Assembly (NCBI GenBank): GCA_030833825.1
Contig: JAURGL010000050.1
Span: 1 to 11,034, forward strand
DNA: 11,034 nucleotides
Direction of reading: 5' to 3'
Origin: Vulcanococcus sp. SFB_649D_100_25
GTDB taxonomy: Bacteria > Cyanobacteriota > Cyanobacteriia > PCC-6307 > Cyanobiaceae
The stretch's first letter is position 1, and each line of letters opens with the position of its first letter. Below are positions 1 through 6,819 of this stretch, one piece after another. A program made the translations under genes and the position numbers. The notes under the pieces were generated by a model. The model was given only the letters and a program-made list of their open reading frames with translations, was not told the origin of the DNA and searched no databases.

Positions 1-174
1 ACCGGCCAGGTGCACGAACTCAGCGCTGGTGATGCCCTGGTGGAACTGGTGAACCGCAGTCACCGCGGGATCAGCCTGGGGCCTGAGCCCGCGGTGATCC
101 TGGTGGTCTACGCCGGTGCCAAGGGAGTACCCACCACCGTGCTCGACAAGCCCAGTCCCAAGACTGGTTTGTAG
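1..174 (+). CDS. C-terminal end of a probable cupin-domain protein (partial)
   Basis: Frame 1 is open from the window edge to a TAG at 172-174 and gives 57 residues. The visible part contains GQVHELSAGDALVELVN and then a hydrophobic strand, VILVVYAG, close to the end. This alternation of short beta strands with a Gly-Asp turn, in which a value is said to be 'too low' or 'too high' for a barrel edge, is what I associate with the second half of small cupin barrels. The metal-binding histidine motif would lie upstream of the window, so family and function are not secure. The gene ends 23 bases before aroC on the same strand and could be cotranscribed with it. The reading frame is certain; the cupin label is a moderate-confidence judgement from sequence style. 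Confidence 0.6.
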   Translation, partial: TGQVHELSAGDALVELVNRSHRGISLGPEPAVILVVYAGAKGVPTTVLDKPSPKTGL

Positions 175-197
175 GCTCGCTGCAGCGCGTTCAGCCC

Positions 198-1286
198 ATG
201 GGCAGCAGCTTCGGCGACCTCTTCCGCATCAGCACCTTCGGCGAATCCCACGGCGGCGGCGTGGGCGTGATCGTGGATGGCTGCCCGCCCAGGCTGGAGC
301 TTGACCTCGAGGCGATCCAGCAGGAACTCGATCGCCGCAAACCTGGCCAGAGCAAAATCACCACCCCACGCAAGGAAGATGACCGCGTGGAGGTCCTCAG
401 CGGCCTACTGGATGGGGTCACCCTGGGCACCCCCATCGCCATGGTGGTGCGCAACAAGGATCAACGCCCGCAGGACTACAAGGAGATGGAGGTGGCCTTC
501 CGCCCCTCCCATGCCGATGCGACCTACCAGGCCAAGTACGGGATCCAGGCCCGCAGTGGGGGCGGTAGAGCCTCAGCCCGGGAAACCATCGGCCGCGTGG
601 CTGCCGGTGCCATCGCGAAACAGCTCCTGGCCAAGGCCCATGGCACCGAAGTGATCGCCTGGGTCAAACGGATCCACAACATCGAAGCCAGCGTTGACCC
701 CACCGCCGTGAGCCTTGAGGCCGTAGAAAGCAACATCGTGCGCTGCCCGGATCAGGCGGTTGCCACCCGGATGATTGAGCGGATTGAAGCGATCGGACGC
801 GAGGGGGACTCCTGTGGCGGGGTGATCGAGTGTGTGGTGCGCAACGCCCCCATGGGCCTGGGGATGCCGGTCTTCGACAAGCTCGAGGCAGATCTCGCCA
901 AAGCGGTGATGTCCCTACCGGCGACGAAGGGCTTTGAAATCGGATCGGGCTTCGAAGGAACCCTCCTGAAGGGGAGCGAACACAACGACGCCTTCCTTCC
1001 CACCAGCGATGGCAGCCTCCATACCGCCACCAACAACTCCGGAGGCGTTCAGGGAGGGATCAGCAATGGGGAGCCGATCTTGATCCGCGTGGCGTTCAAG
1101 CCAACGGCCACGATCCGCAAGGCCCAACAGACAATCAACGCCCGTGGCGAAGCGACCACGCTCGAAGCGAAAGGTCGGCACGACCCCTGCGTGTTGCCCA
1201 GGGCCGTGCCGATGGTGGAGGCGATGGTGGCCCTGGTGCTGGCGGACCACCTGCTCAGGCAGCAGGGTCAGTGCAGCCTCTGGTGA
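198..1286 (+). CDS. aroC: Chorismate synthase
   Basis: AroC carries out the last step of the shikimate pathway, converting 5-enolpyruvylshikimate-3-phosphate to chorismate and phosphate with reduced FMN as cofactor, in the cytoplasm. The 362-residue product has normal family length and all landmark motifs: GESHG at 15-19, the Arg/Gly-rich block RSGGGRASARETIGR at 119-133, the flavin-site region NNSGGVQGGISNG at 279-291, and GRHDPCVLPRAVP at 326-338. The ATG at 198 puts the conserved FGDLFRISTFGESHG at the very N-terminus, as expected. No Shine-Dalgarno sequence precedes it, which is common in cyanobacteria. It follows the cupin-like gene by 23 bases. Its stop lies only 3 bases from the stop of the convergent H1-like gene, so the two messages must overlap at their ends. 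Confidence 0.98.
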   Translation: MGSSFGDLFRISTFGESHGGGVGVIVDGCPPRLELDLEAIQQELDRRKPGQSKITTPRKEDDRVEVLSGLLDGVTLGTPIAMVVRNKDQRPQDYKEMEVAFRPSHADATYQAKYGIQARSGGGRASARETIGRVAAGAIAKQLLAKAHGTEVIAWVKRIHNIEASVDPTAVSLEAVESNIVRCPDQAVATRMIERIEAIGREGDSCGGVIECVVRNAPMGLGMPVFDKLEADLAKAVMSLPATKGFEIGSGFEGTLLKGSEHNDAFLPTSDGSLHTATNNSGGVQGGISNGEPILIRVAFKPTATIRKAQQTINARGEATTLEAKGRHDPCVLPRAVPMVEAMVALVLADHLLRQQGQCSLW

Positions 1287-1289
1287 GGC

Positions 1290-1958
1290 TCAGCGGACGA
1301 CTGTGAGCTGACCCGCGCCATTGCTGCCATTGGCCGTTGGGGTGGCGTTCGCAGCACCAAGACGACCCACCGCCTTGGCCATCCGACGTGCCACCGATCC
1401 GCCTTTGCTCACTCCGGTCTTTTTCACCGGATTGCGGGCGGGGGTTTTGGCCACAGGCTTGGCCTTGGCACCAACGCGGGGCTTCGCTTTGGCAACAGGT
1501 TTTGCCTTGGCCACGGGTTTGGCTTGGGCGGCAGGCTTGGCCTTGGCCACAGCCTTTTTAGGAGCAGCCTTCTTGGGAGCTGCTTTTTTCACGGTTGCCG
1601 TCGTCGCGGCGGCCTTTTTGACGACAGCCTTTTTGACGACAGCCTTCTTGGGGGCGGCTTTCGTCGTTGTGGTCCGGCTGCGATGGCTGAGGATCAGGGC
1701 CCACTCAGCGTCGCTGAGGTTGGTTGGCTTGGCGCCATGGGCATTCGCCAGCTTTGCGGCCTTCTCAATGTCACCGATGAGGTTTTTCCAGGAGGTGGAA
1801 AAACGCTTGTCGGATTGGGACTTCGCGCCGCTTTCGACCAGGGTCTCAACCACCCCTGCGGCGGAGACTTTCTTGCGACGTCGGTTGAAGATCTCCTTTT
1901 GAAGCTGAGCGATCAAAGCGTCTGCTTTGGCGCTCAGCTTGATGGTGAGCTGAGACAT
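1290..1958 (-). CDS. Lys/Ala/Pro-rich histone-H1-like protein, possible DNA-binding N-terminus
   Basis: The 222-residue product has two parts. Residues 1-95 are a folded-looking domain: a strand (LTIKLSAKA), a helix, a basic turn (NRRRKK, 25-30) and a second helix (SAAGVVETLVESG). This order resembles a ribbon-helix-helix DNA-binding fold, but that is inference. Residues 96-182 are a low-complexity basic tail made of AAPKKA, AVVKKA and AKAKPV units, like the C-terminal tail of histone H1 and of bacterial H1-like proteins. The tail is followed by an Arg/Lys patch (ARRMAKAVGR) and an Asn/Gly-rich end. A nucleoid-associated role is plausible. The ATG at 1958 lies 39 bases after the eda-like gene stop, so it may be the last gene of the sat-ftsH-eda run. 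No enzyme motif is visible. I recall similar proteins as conserved hypotheticals in picocyanobacteria. Confidence 0.85.
   Translation of the reverse strand: MSQLTIKLSAKADALIAQLQKEIFNRRRKKVSAAGVVETLVESGAKSQSDKRFSTSWKNLIGDIEKAAKLANAHGAKPTNLSDAEWALILSHRSRTTTTKAAPKKAVVKKAVVKKAAATTATVKKAAPKKAAPKKAVAKAKPAAQAKPVAKAKPVAKAKPRVGAKAKPVAKTPARNPVKKTGVSKGGSVARRMAKAVGRLGAANATPTANGSNGAGQLTVVR
1413..1673 (-). repeat. In-frame short tandem repeats encoding the H1-like tail
   Basis: The stretch encoding residues 96-182 of the H1-like protein consists of imperfect short direct repeats. On the + strand, ttgacgacagcc occurs twice in a row around 1618-1645, and variants of ttggccacgggttttgg-type units recur between 1441 and 1550. 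Units correspond to KKAVV, KKAAP and KAKPVA. Such tracts change length easily by slippage, so the tail length probably differs among strains. Confidence 0.75.
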
Positions 1959-1997
1959 GAAACGAGAAACGTCTATCTCAGGGGTAGCACTATGGTC

Positions 1998-2684
1998 TCA
2001 ATCTGACAACAGTGTTCGATTGGCGCGCTCCTCGAGCCATGCCAACAGGGAGGTCAACCCCGGACGGAGCCGAAGTCCATCTGCCGTCTCCCCGGAGTTG
2101 TCGAACAGGCTGCTTCCCAGCGCTACAGCGTTGACGCCGGCCTCAAACCAGGCCTGGGCATCACTGGCCTGCAAACCCCCAGCAGCAATACAGAACGGCA
2201 ACGGGCCCATCGGCCCGGAGAGTGATCGCCAATAGCCCGGGCCAAGGCTGGCAGCTGGGAACAACTTCACCGCCGGGGCACCCAGGTTGAGCGCCTGGAC
2301 GATCTCTGAGGGAGTGAACACCCCCGGGACCAGAGTGATCCCCAGGGACTGGGCCCTCTCCATCAAGGAGCGATCGAGGATCGGCGACACCGCGTAGGTC
2401 AATCCTGCGGAGATAGCGGCCTCCAGGCCCGCAACTGTCCGGACGGATGCCGCCCCTAGAGCGATCGCCGGGAAGGAGTGCTTGAGGGCCCCCGCCATCT
2501 CCACCCAGCTGCTCGAACAGTCCACGGCCAGCTCGACGTGGCGCAGTCCAACCGCCGCGAGTTGATCGAGCTGGGAGATGGCCTGACTCAGGCTGTCAGG
2601 TCTGAGCACCGCCAGCACGGGCTGACGGCGCAGGCGATCCAACAGAGCCGAGGGATCAGACGTATTCAGCGACCCGAACGTCAC
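1998..2684 (-). CDS. eda: KDPG/KHG aldolase-family protein (Eda-like) with altered active site
   Basis: The 228-residue product matches the class I aldolase family that splits 2-keto-3-deoxy-6-phosphogluconate or 4-hydroxy-2-oxoglutarate to pyruvate plus an aldehyde. The Schiff-base lysine is in AVKLFPA (Lys140) and the general acid/base glutamate in HVELAV (Glu51); the ISP-like AVSP and the phosphate-site FCIAAGG (164-170) are also present. Compared with E. coli Eda from memory, the pyruvate-carboxylate Arg49 is Asp55, Thr73 is Ser80 and Thr161 is Ala168. The substrate is therefore uncertain. Translation probably starts at the GTG at 2684, inside the 3' end of ftsH (29-base overlap), which suggests coupled translation; I see no ATG in the N-terminal region. 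It is the only Entner-Doudoroff-type enzyme in the window. Confidence 0.88.
   Translation of the reverse strand: MTFGSLNTSDPSALLDRLRRQPVLAVLRPDSLSQAISQLDQLAAVGLRHVELAVDCSSSWVEMAGALKHSFPAIALGAASVRTVAGLEAAISAGLTYAVSPILDRSLMERAQSLGITLVPGVFTPSEIVQALNLGAPAVKLFPAASLGPGYWRSLSGPMGPLPFCIAAGGLQASDAQAWFEAGVNAVALGSSLFDNSGETADGLRLRPGLTSLLAWLEERANRTLLSD
2461..2468. repeat. HIP1 octamer (GCGATCGC)
   Basis: This is a perfect copy of the highly iterated palindrome common in cyanobacterial genomes. It lies inside the eda-like coding region. I found only one other perfect copy in the window, at 8709-8716, inside a tRNA gene. Confidence 0.7.
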
Positions 2685-4500
2685 TGCGGATCAACAGCTC
2701 TTGGAGATCCTCAGCATCGACGGTTTCCCGCTCGACGAGCATCTCGGCAAGCTCATCCAAGACGCTGCGGTTGCCGTTGAGAACGGCGGTAGCGCGCTTG
2801 TAAGCCTCAGCCACAAGCTGACCAACCTCTTCGTCGATCGCGGCTGCGGTGTCTTCGGAGAAGTCGCGTTCTGCAGCGATGTCGCGGCCAAGGAACATGC
2901 CGCCCTGGCTACGGCCAAGGGCGACAGGGCCGAGCCGATCACTCATGCCAAAGCGGGTGACCATTTGGCGTGCCACACGGGCCACCTGCTGGAGGTCGTT
3001 CGAAGCCCCGGTCGTGACTTCGTCTTCGCCATAGACGATCTCCTCAGCAACACGACCACCCAGAGCAACGGCCATCTGGTTCTGGAGGTAGGCGCGGGAG
3101 TAAAGGCCAGACTCCATCCGCTCTTCCGAAGGGGTGAAGAAGGTCAGACCACCGGCATTGCCTCGGGGAATGATCGAGATCTTTTGCACCGGGTCGTAGT
3201 CAGGCATCAGGGCGCCAACAAGGGCATGGCCTGCCTCGTGATACGCCACCAAACGCTTGCGCTTCTCGCTCATCACGCGGTCCTTCTTCTCAGGACCGGC
3301 CATCACGCGCTCGATCGCATCATTCACCTCATCCATGGAGACTTCGGTGAGCTGACGACGGGCGGCCAGGATCGCCGCTTCATTCAGCAGGTTGGCCAGA
3401 TCCGCACCTGTGTAGCCAGGGGTGCGGCGCGCGATCTTGTCGAGGTCGACGTCCTTAGCAAGAGTCTTGCCGCGGGCATGAACGCCGAGGATCTGAAGAC
3501 GACCGGCGTAATCAGGGCGGTCAACAACCACCTGACGATCGAAACGACCGGGACGCATCAGGGCTGCATCGAGCACGTCAGGGCGATTGGTCGCCGCGAC
3601 GATGATGATGCCGGTGTTGCCCTCAAAGCCATCCATCTCCGTCAGGAGCTGGTTGAGGGTCTGCTCCCGTTCATCGTTACCGCCGCCCAGGCCAGCACCG
3701 CGCTGACGTCCGACGGCGTCAATCTCGTCGATAAAGACGATGCAGGGGGCATTTTTCTTGGCCTGCTCGAACAGATCGCGGACGCGGCTGGCGCCAACGC
3801 CCACAAACATTTCCACGAACTCCGAACCGGAGATGGAGAAGAAGGGAACACCGGCCTCACCGGCTACGGCCTTGGCAAGCAGGGTCTTACCGGTGCCCGG
3901 AGGGCCAACAAGCAGCACACCCTTGGGGATCTTGGCGCCGACGGCGGTGAAGCGATCGGGGTTCTTGAGGAAGTCAACGACTTCGGTGAGCTCGAGCTTG
4001 GCCCCCTCGATGCCGGCCACGTCACCGAAGGTGACCTGGGTTTGCGGCTCCATCTGAACTCGGGCCTTGCTCTTGCCGAAGTTCATGGCGGGGTTACCGC
4101 CGCCACCCTGGGCGCGGCGCAGCAAAAAGAAGAGGCCGCCCAGCAGGAGCAGGGGGAAAATCAAGGACCCAACAGCCTGCTGCCAGGCCTGGGGCTGACG
4201 GGAAGGCTCAACGGCGATGTCCACCTTGTGGCCTTCAAGGAGCTTGAGCAGATCCTTGTCGGGAGCGAGGTTGACGACCGCGCGCTGACCGTCGTTCTCG
4301 ACCACCTGGGCCGTACCGCGATCCGGGGAGATCAGGACACGGGAGACCTCATTGGACTCCACGGCCTCGACGAAGTCGCTGTAGCGGAGGGTGCGCGGGG
4401 CATTGGCCGGATCAGGACGATCCAGGAAGGCCGTGCCTACGGCGATGACCACCACGGCAAGGAGCACGTAGAGGCCTGCATTACGCCAGCGCTTCTTCAC
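2656..4500 (-). CDS. ftsH: ATP-dependent zinc metalloprotease FtsH (FtsH3-like)
   Basis: FtsH is a membrane-anchored hexameric AAA+ protease that unfolds and degrades membrane and soluble proteins. In cyanobacteria, FtsH2/FtsH3 complexes remove damaged D1 during photosystem II repair, and FtsH1/FtsH3 act in the plasma membrane. The 614 residues show a first membrane segment at about 9-26, a periplasmic or lumenal domain, and a second segment at about 111-128. Then come Walker A GPPGTGKT (199-206), Walker B IVFIDEID (254-261), the second region of homology AATNRPDVLDAALMRPGRFD (302-321), and the zinc motif HEAGH (421-425). The N-terminus MKKRWRNAGLY resembles Synechocystis FtsH3 (Slr1604) more than FtsH2; this paralogue call is from memory. 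Translation starts at a GTG with a good GGAG site about 6 bases upstream. It follows sat by 49 bases without a terminator and overlaps the eda-like gene by 29 bases. Confidence 0.97.
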   Translation of the reverse strand: MKKRWRNAGLYVLLAVVVIAVGTAFLDRPDPANAPRTLRYSDFVEAVESNEVSRVLISPDRGTAQVVENDGQRAVVNLAPDKDLLKLLEGHKVDIAVEPSRQPQAWQQAVGSLIFPLLLLGGLFFLLRRAQGGGGNPAMNFGKSKARVQMEPQTQVTFGDVAGIEGAKLELTEVVDFLKNPDRFTAVGAKIPKGVLLVGPPGTGKTLLAKAVAGEAGVPFFSISGSEFVEMFVGVGASRVRDLFEQAKKNAPCIVFIDEIDAVGRQRGAGLGGGNDEREQTLNQLLTEMDGFEGNTGIIIVAATNRPDVLDAALMRPGRFDRQVVVDRPDYAGRLQILGVHARGKTLAKDVDLDKIARRTPGYTGADLANLLNEAAILAARRQLTEVSMDEVNDAIERVMAGPEKKDRVMSEKRKRLVAYHEAGHALVGALMPDYDPVQKISIIPRGNAGGLTFFTPSEERMESGLYSRAYLQNQMAVALGGRVAEEIVYGEDEVTTGASNDLQQVARVARQMVTRFGMSDRLGPVALGRSQGGMFLGRDIAAERDFSEDTAAAIDEEVGQLVAEAYKRATAVLNGNRSVLDELAEMLVERETVDAEDLQELLIRSDVRVAEYV

Positions 4501-4505
4501 TTGGT

Positions 4506-4510
4506 TCTCC
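4506..4510 (-). promoter_or_regulatory. Shine-Dalgarno site of ftsH
   Basis: On the minus strand, GGAGA precedes the GTG start of ftsH by about 5 bases. It is the only strong ribosome-binding site I see among the large genes here, and it supports the GTG at 4500 as the start. Confidence 0.6.
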
Positions 4511-4549
4511 GCTTGGTTGGGGACAGTGATTAAGGAATGTTAACCGGAC

Positions 4550-5716
4550 TCAGGCAGCAGCCCGCAGCACGTCCACCACGCTGCGGAAGGCGAACCACTC
4601 GGGGATCTCCTCCCCACTGCGCAGCATCTTGCGGAACTGGGTGCCGCTGAGCTTCTTGACGTGGAGTCCGCGGGCATCGGCGTGCTCCGCCGTGACGTAC
4701 CCCTCCTCCTCGGTGTAGACGAGGTTGAGGGAGGGCACGGTCTCCATGCCCAGTTCGGGGGCGTTGTCGCGGGCGAAGTCCTGTGCCTGGTAAGGGCCGT
4801 AGAAATCCTCCCCGCTGATGGAGGACTTACAGCCGGCCATGTCCCGGCCAATGATGAAGTGGGTGCAGCCGTAGTTCTTGCGGATGATCATGTGCTGCAG
4901 GGCCTCACGCGGACCCGCCATGTGCATCGAATAGGGGAGGTAGGCCCAGCGAATGCGTGGGTTATTCACCTCAGCCGCAAGGCGCTCATAGGTCTGGAAC
5001 CGGACCTCCCCGGAGATGTCGTCGTCCTGGGTAGGTCCACAGGTGGGGTGCACGAGGACCACGCCCTGATCGCTCACATTGGTGGCGTCAAGCGCCCGGG
5101 TGAAGAGCTCGTAGTGGGCGCGGTGGATGGGATTGCGGCACTGGAAGGCCACCACGTCCTGTCCCTCGGGCAGGTTGGCCCGCACCTCAGCCGGGGTCTT
5201 GCAGGGGAAAACCCGCTTGGGCAACTCCAGGCCCTGAATGGCACCGCCGAGGTAGAAGCGGCCGCGCTCCGTGGCGATCATCTTCACGGCCGGGTGCTCC
5301 AGCGACGAGGTGCCGTAGCAACCCACCGCTTCACGGGCTTTATCGGGCTCCCACTTGCTCTCCACCGTCATCACCGCGAGCTCCTGGCCGCGGTAGGTGA
5401 GCAGGAGTTTGTCCCCCAGAGCAATGTCGTCGCGCTGGGTATCCATCACGATCGGCAGGCCAAAGAGCAGGCCACTGGTGGTCCGATTGCTCTCCACCAC
5501 CGACTGGTAATCCTCCTGGTGCATGAAGCCGCGCAGGGGGGAGAAGCCGCCAACCATCAGCAGCTCCACGTCGCAGGCATTGCGATCGGAGCACTCGACC
5601 ACATGGGTCACGCCAGCCTTCACCGCATCGCGCTGCTCCATCGGGACGCGCAGATCCACGAGGCTGCCGCCATGGGGTGCAATCAGGCCTTTCGGGGCAG
5701 CAACGGTGCTCGACAT
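4550..5716 (-). CDS. sat: Sulfate adenylyltransferase (ATP sulfurylase)
   Basis: Sat activates sulfate with ATP to adenosine 5'-phosphosulfate and pyrophosphate, the first step of assimilatory sulfate reduction. The 388-residue protein is of the single-chain ATP sulfurylase type (Sat/Met3), not CysDN. It has an N-terminal PUA-like part with GGFSPLRGFM (56-65), the nucleotide motif QCRNPIHRAH (192-201) with its HxxH pair, GRDMAG (290-295) and the C-terminal FRKMLRSGEEIPEWFAF (361-377). In most relatives the third residue after Gly in the GRDHAG motif is His; here it is Met293. I chose the ATG at 5716 because the frame extends 36 codons further, but that extension runs through the psbO terminator region and looks non-coding. 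The gene sits 131 bases after psbO, beyond its terminator, so it likely has its own promoter and leads the sat-ftsH-eda run. Confidence 0.96.
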   Translation of the reverse strand: MSSTVAAPKGLIAPHGGSLVDLRVPMEQRDAVKAGVTHVVECSDRNACDVELLMVGGFSPLRGFMHQEDYQSVVESNRTTSGLLFGLPIVMDTQRDDIALGDKLLLTYRGQELAVMTVESKWEPDKAREAVGCYGTSSLEHPAVKMIATERGRFYLGGAIQGLELPKRVFPCKTPAEVRANLPEGQDVVAFQCRNPIHRAHYELFTRALDATNVSDQGVVLVHPTCGPTQDDDISGEVRFQTYERLAAEVNNPRIRWAYLPYSMHMAGPREALQHMIIRKNYGCTHFIIGRDMAGCKSSISGEDFYGPYQAQDFARDNAPELGMETVPSLNLVYTEEEGYVTAEHADARGLHVKKLSGTQFRKMLRSGEEIPEWFAFRSVVDVLRAAA

Positions 5717-5792
5717 GGCAGCGGGAGAGTGATCAGTTGCGGCGATTCTCCCAGAGCGGATCGATCCCAACGGAAGCGGCAGGCAGAGGGAC

Positions 5793-5817
5793 AAAAAAAG
5801 GGGCCCCGAGGGGCCCC
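5793..5817 (-). terminator. Rho-independent terminator of psbO
   Basis: GGGGCCCC occurs at 5800-5807 and again at 5810-5817, forming a GC-only stem of about 7 pairs with a 4-base loop. On the minus strand it is followed by seven T residues (5799-5793). Its place, 30 bases after the psbO stop and before sat, makes it the terminator of psbO. Confidence 0.9.
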
Positions 5818-5824
5818 TGAGCAT

Positions 5825-5850
5825 TGAGTTCAGCGGGCTGGCTGAACTCA
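5825..5850 (-). repeat. Perfect 10-bp inverted repeat spanning the psbO stop codon
   Basis: TGAGTTCAGC at 5825-5834 and GCTGAACTCA at 5841-5850 are perfect reverse complements with a 6-base loop. The psbO stop codon (5848-5850) lies in one arm. The hairpin comes just before the GC-rich terminator. Lacking its own T-run, it may protect the 3' end of the abundant psbO message from exonucleases; that role is inference. Confidence 0.8.
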
Positions 5851-6669
5851 GGCCTTCTCGAGACGGCCGTAGAGCTGTCCGGTGATCTTCACGTCCACGG
5901 GATCGTGGCTGCCCATGTCGGTATCCGAGGGCTGAATGGCAGTGAAGACGCCGGCGAACTCACCGGTGGAGGCATCCACCTTGGTGATGGAGAGATTCAT
6001 CTCACCAGTGCCATCGATGTAGCGCTTGCTGTTCTCGCGAGCCAGCTCATCGTCCTGGCCGTTGAGGGCCACCAGACCCTGGGCGTACTGCACACCAGTG
6101 GTGAGTGCACGGCCCTTGGGGTCGAGGAAGTTGGAGGTGCGGTAGCTGGGAACGCGGTAGCTGCCGTTGAGATCGGTGCTGGTGCTGATGGCGGCACCGT
6201 CAGCGGTGGCGTTCAGCTCCTTGCTGGAGAAGGTGAAGGGGACTTCCTCACCACCGGGCAGCAGCACGGTGACGATCTGGAAGTCAATGCCGCCCTGCTC
6301 CTGGAAATTGATGCCGTTACCGGTCACCGCCAGGTCGCCATAAACCTGGTCAAGGCTGGTGGTGAAGCGGGTCAGGATCTTGGTGGCCACGAACTGGGCT
6401 TCCTGACGCTTGTTGGTGGGCTCGCCTTTCACATACACCTCAGCAGGGTGCATGCAGATCTCGCGCAGCTGGTACTTGGCGGAGCTGTCGAGGGGGATCG
6501 AACCACGGGCCGAGTCAGGCAGGGTCGGGCAGTCGTTGGCCAGACCGGTGTTGTGGATGTCGTCGTAGGTCAGGTTGGCCCGGTCAACGGCCTTCGCACC
6601 GCCGCTGCAGGCCGTGACGAGGGTCAGACAGAGCGCCAGCACGATGGCCAGCAGAGGACGGAAACGCAT
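5848..6669 (-). CDS. psbO: Photosystem II manganese-stabilizing protein PsbO
   Basis: PsbO is the 33-kDa extrinsic subunit on the lumenal side of photosystem II, where it stabilizes the Mn4CaO5 cluster. The 273-residue precursor has the family pattern: LTYDDIHNTGLAN (33-45), the disulfide cysteines Cys47 and Cys72, KRQEAQFV, GIDFQIVTVLLPGGEEVPF (127-145), VPSYR, FLDPKGR and the end motif IQPSDTDMG (245-253). The signal sequence is MRFRPLL, a hydrophobic core and then VTAC at 18-21 followed by SGGAKA. This can be read as a lipoprotein signal ending at Cys21 or as a type I site after AKA at 27. I chose the ATG at 6669 because the upstream frame lacks signal-peptide features. A strong terminator and a hairpin follow. 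No Shine-Dalgarno site is seen. The gene is divergent from the 113-aa gene at 6820. Confidence 0.98.
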   Translation of the reverse strand: MRFRPLLAIVLALCLTLVTACSGGAKAVDRANLTYDDIHNTGLANDCPTLPDSARGSIPLDSSAKYQLREICMHPAEVYVKGEPTNKRQEAQFVATKILTRFTTSLDQVYGDLAVTGNGINFQEQGGIDFQIVTVLLPGGEEVPFTFSSKELNATADGAAISTSTDLNGSYRVPSYRTSNFLDPKGRALTTGVQYAQGLVALNGQDDELARENSKRYIDGTGEMNLSITKVDASTGEFAGVFTAIQPSDTDMGSHDPVDVKITGQLYGRLEKA

Positions 6670-6714
6670 GGGATAAAGCCGGTCTGGCAGGGAAAACCTC
6701 TGATTTGGGGTGCG

Positions 6715-6730
6715 CCCGATCGGGATACTA
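6715..6730 (-). promoter_or_regulatory. Candidate psbO -10 element next to a 10-bp palindrome
   Basis: On the minus strand TAGTAT (6730-6725) is a fair -10 hexamer, 55 bases before the psbO start. It is directly followed by the perfect palindrome CCCGATCGGG (6715-6724), which would cover the predicted transcription start. I see no convincing -35 at the usual spacing, which is often the case in cyanobacterial photosynthesis promoters. This assignment is tentative. Confidence 0.35.
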
Positions 6731-6819
6731 CCGGTGCAAAACGCCCATTCCGCGTACCATGTCGCGGCTCTCAACAACCTGTATGCGAGAGCGTCAGACC
6801 GAAGCCCGATGATCCCCGT

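Noticed and set aside
1413..1673. Repeats that might suggest a CRISPR array
   Set aside because: Units are short, in-frame and imperfect, without unique spacers; they encode a protein tail.
1321..1902. Hydrophobic Ala/Phe-rich plus-strand frame, apparently a membrane protein
   Set aside because: It is the antisense of the Lys/Ala repeat tail: AAG/GCC codons read backwards give Leu, Phe and Gly/Ala.
2701..4533. 610-codon open frame on the + strand, antisense to ftsH
   Set aside because: It mirrors ftsH codon for codon, has no recognisable domain, and long antisense frames are common opposite GC-rich genes.
4661..5827. 388-codon open frame antisense to sat
   Set aside because: Lies exactly opposite a certain gene, is low in aromatic residues and has no family features.
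6767..6792. Inverted repeat GCTCTC...GAGAGC between psbO and the 113-aa gene
   Set aside because: Six-base arms with a 14-base loop are too weak to call an operator.
5824..6819. Long plus-strand frame leading into the 113-aa gene
   Set aside because: The first part is antisense to psbO and the rest is the intergenic region; only the part from ATG 6820 looks like protein.
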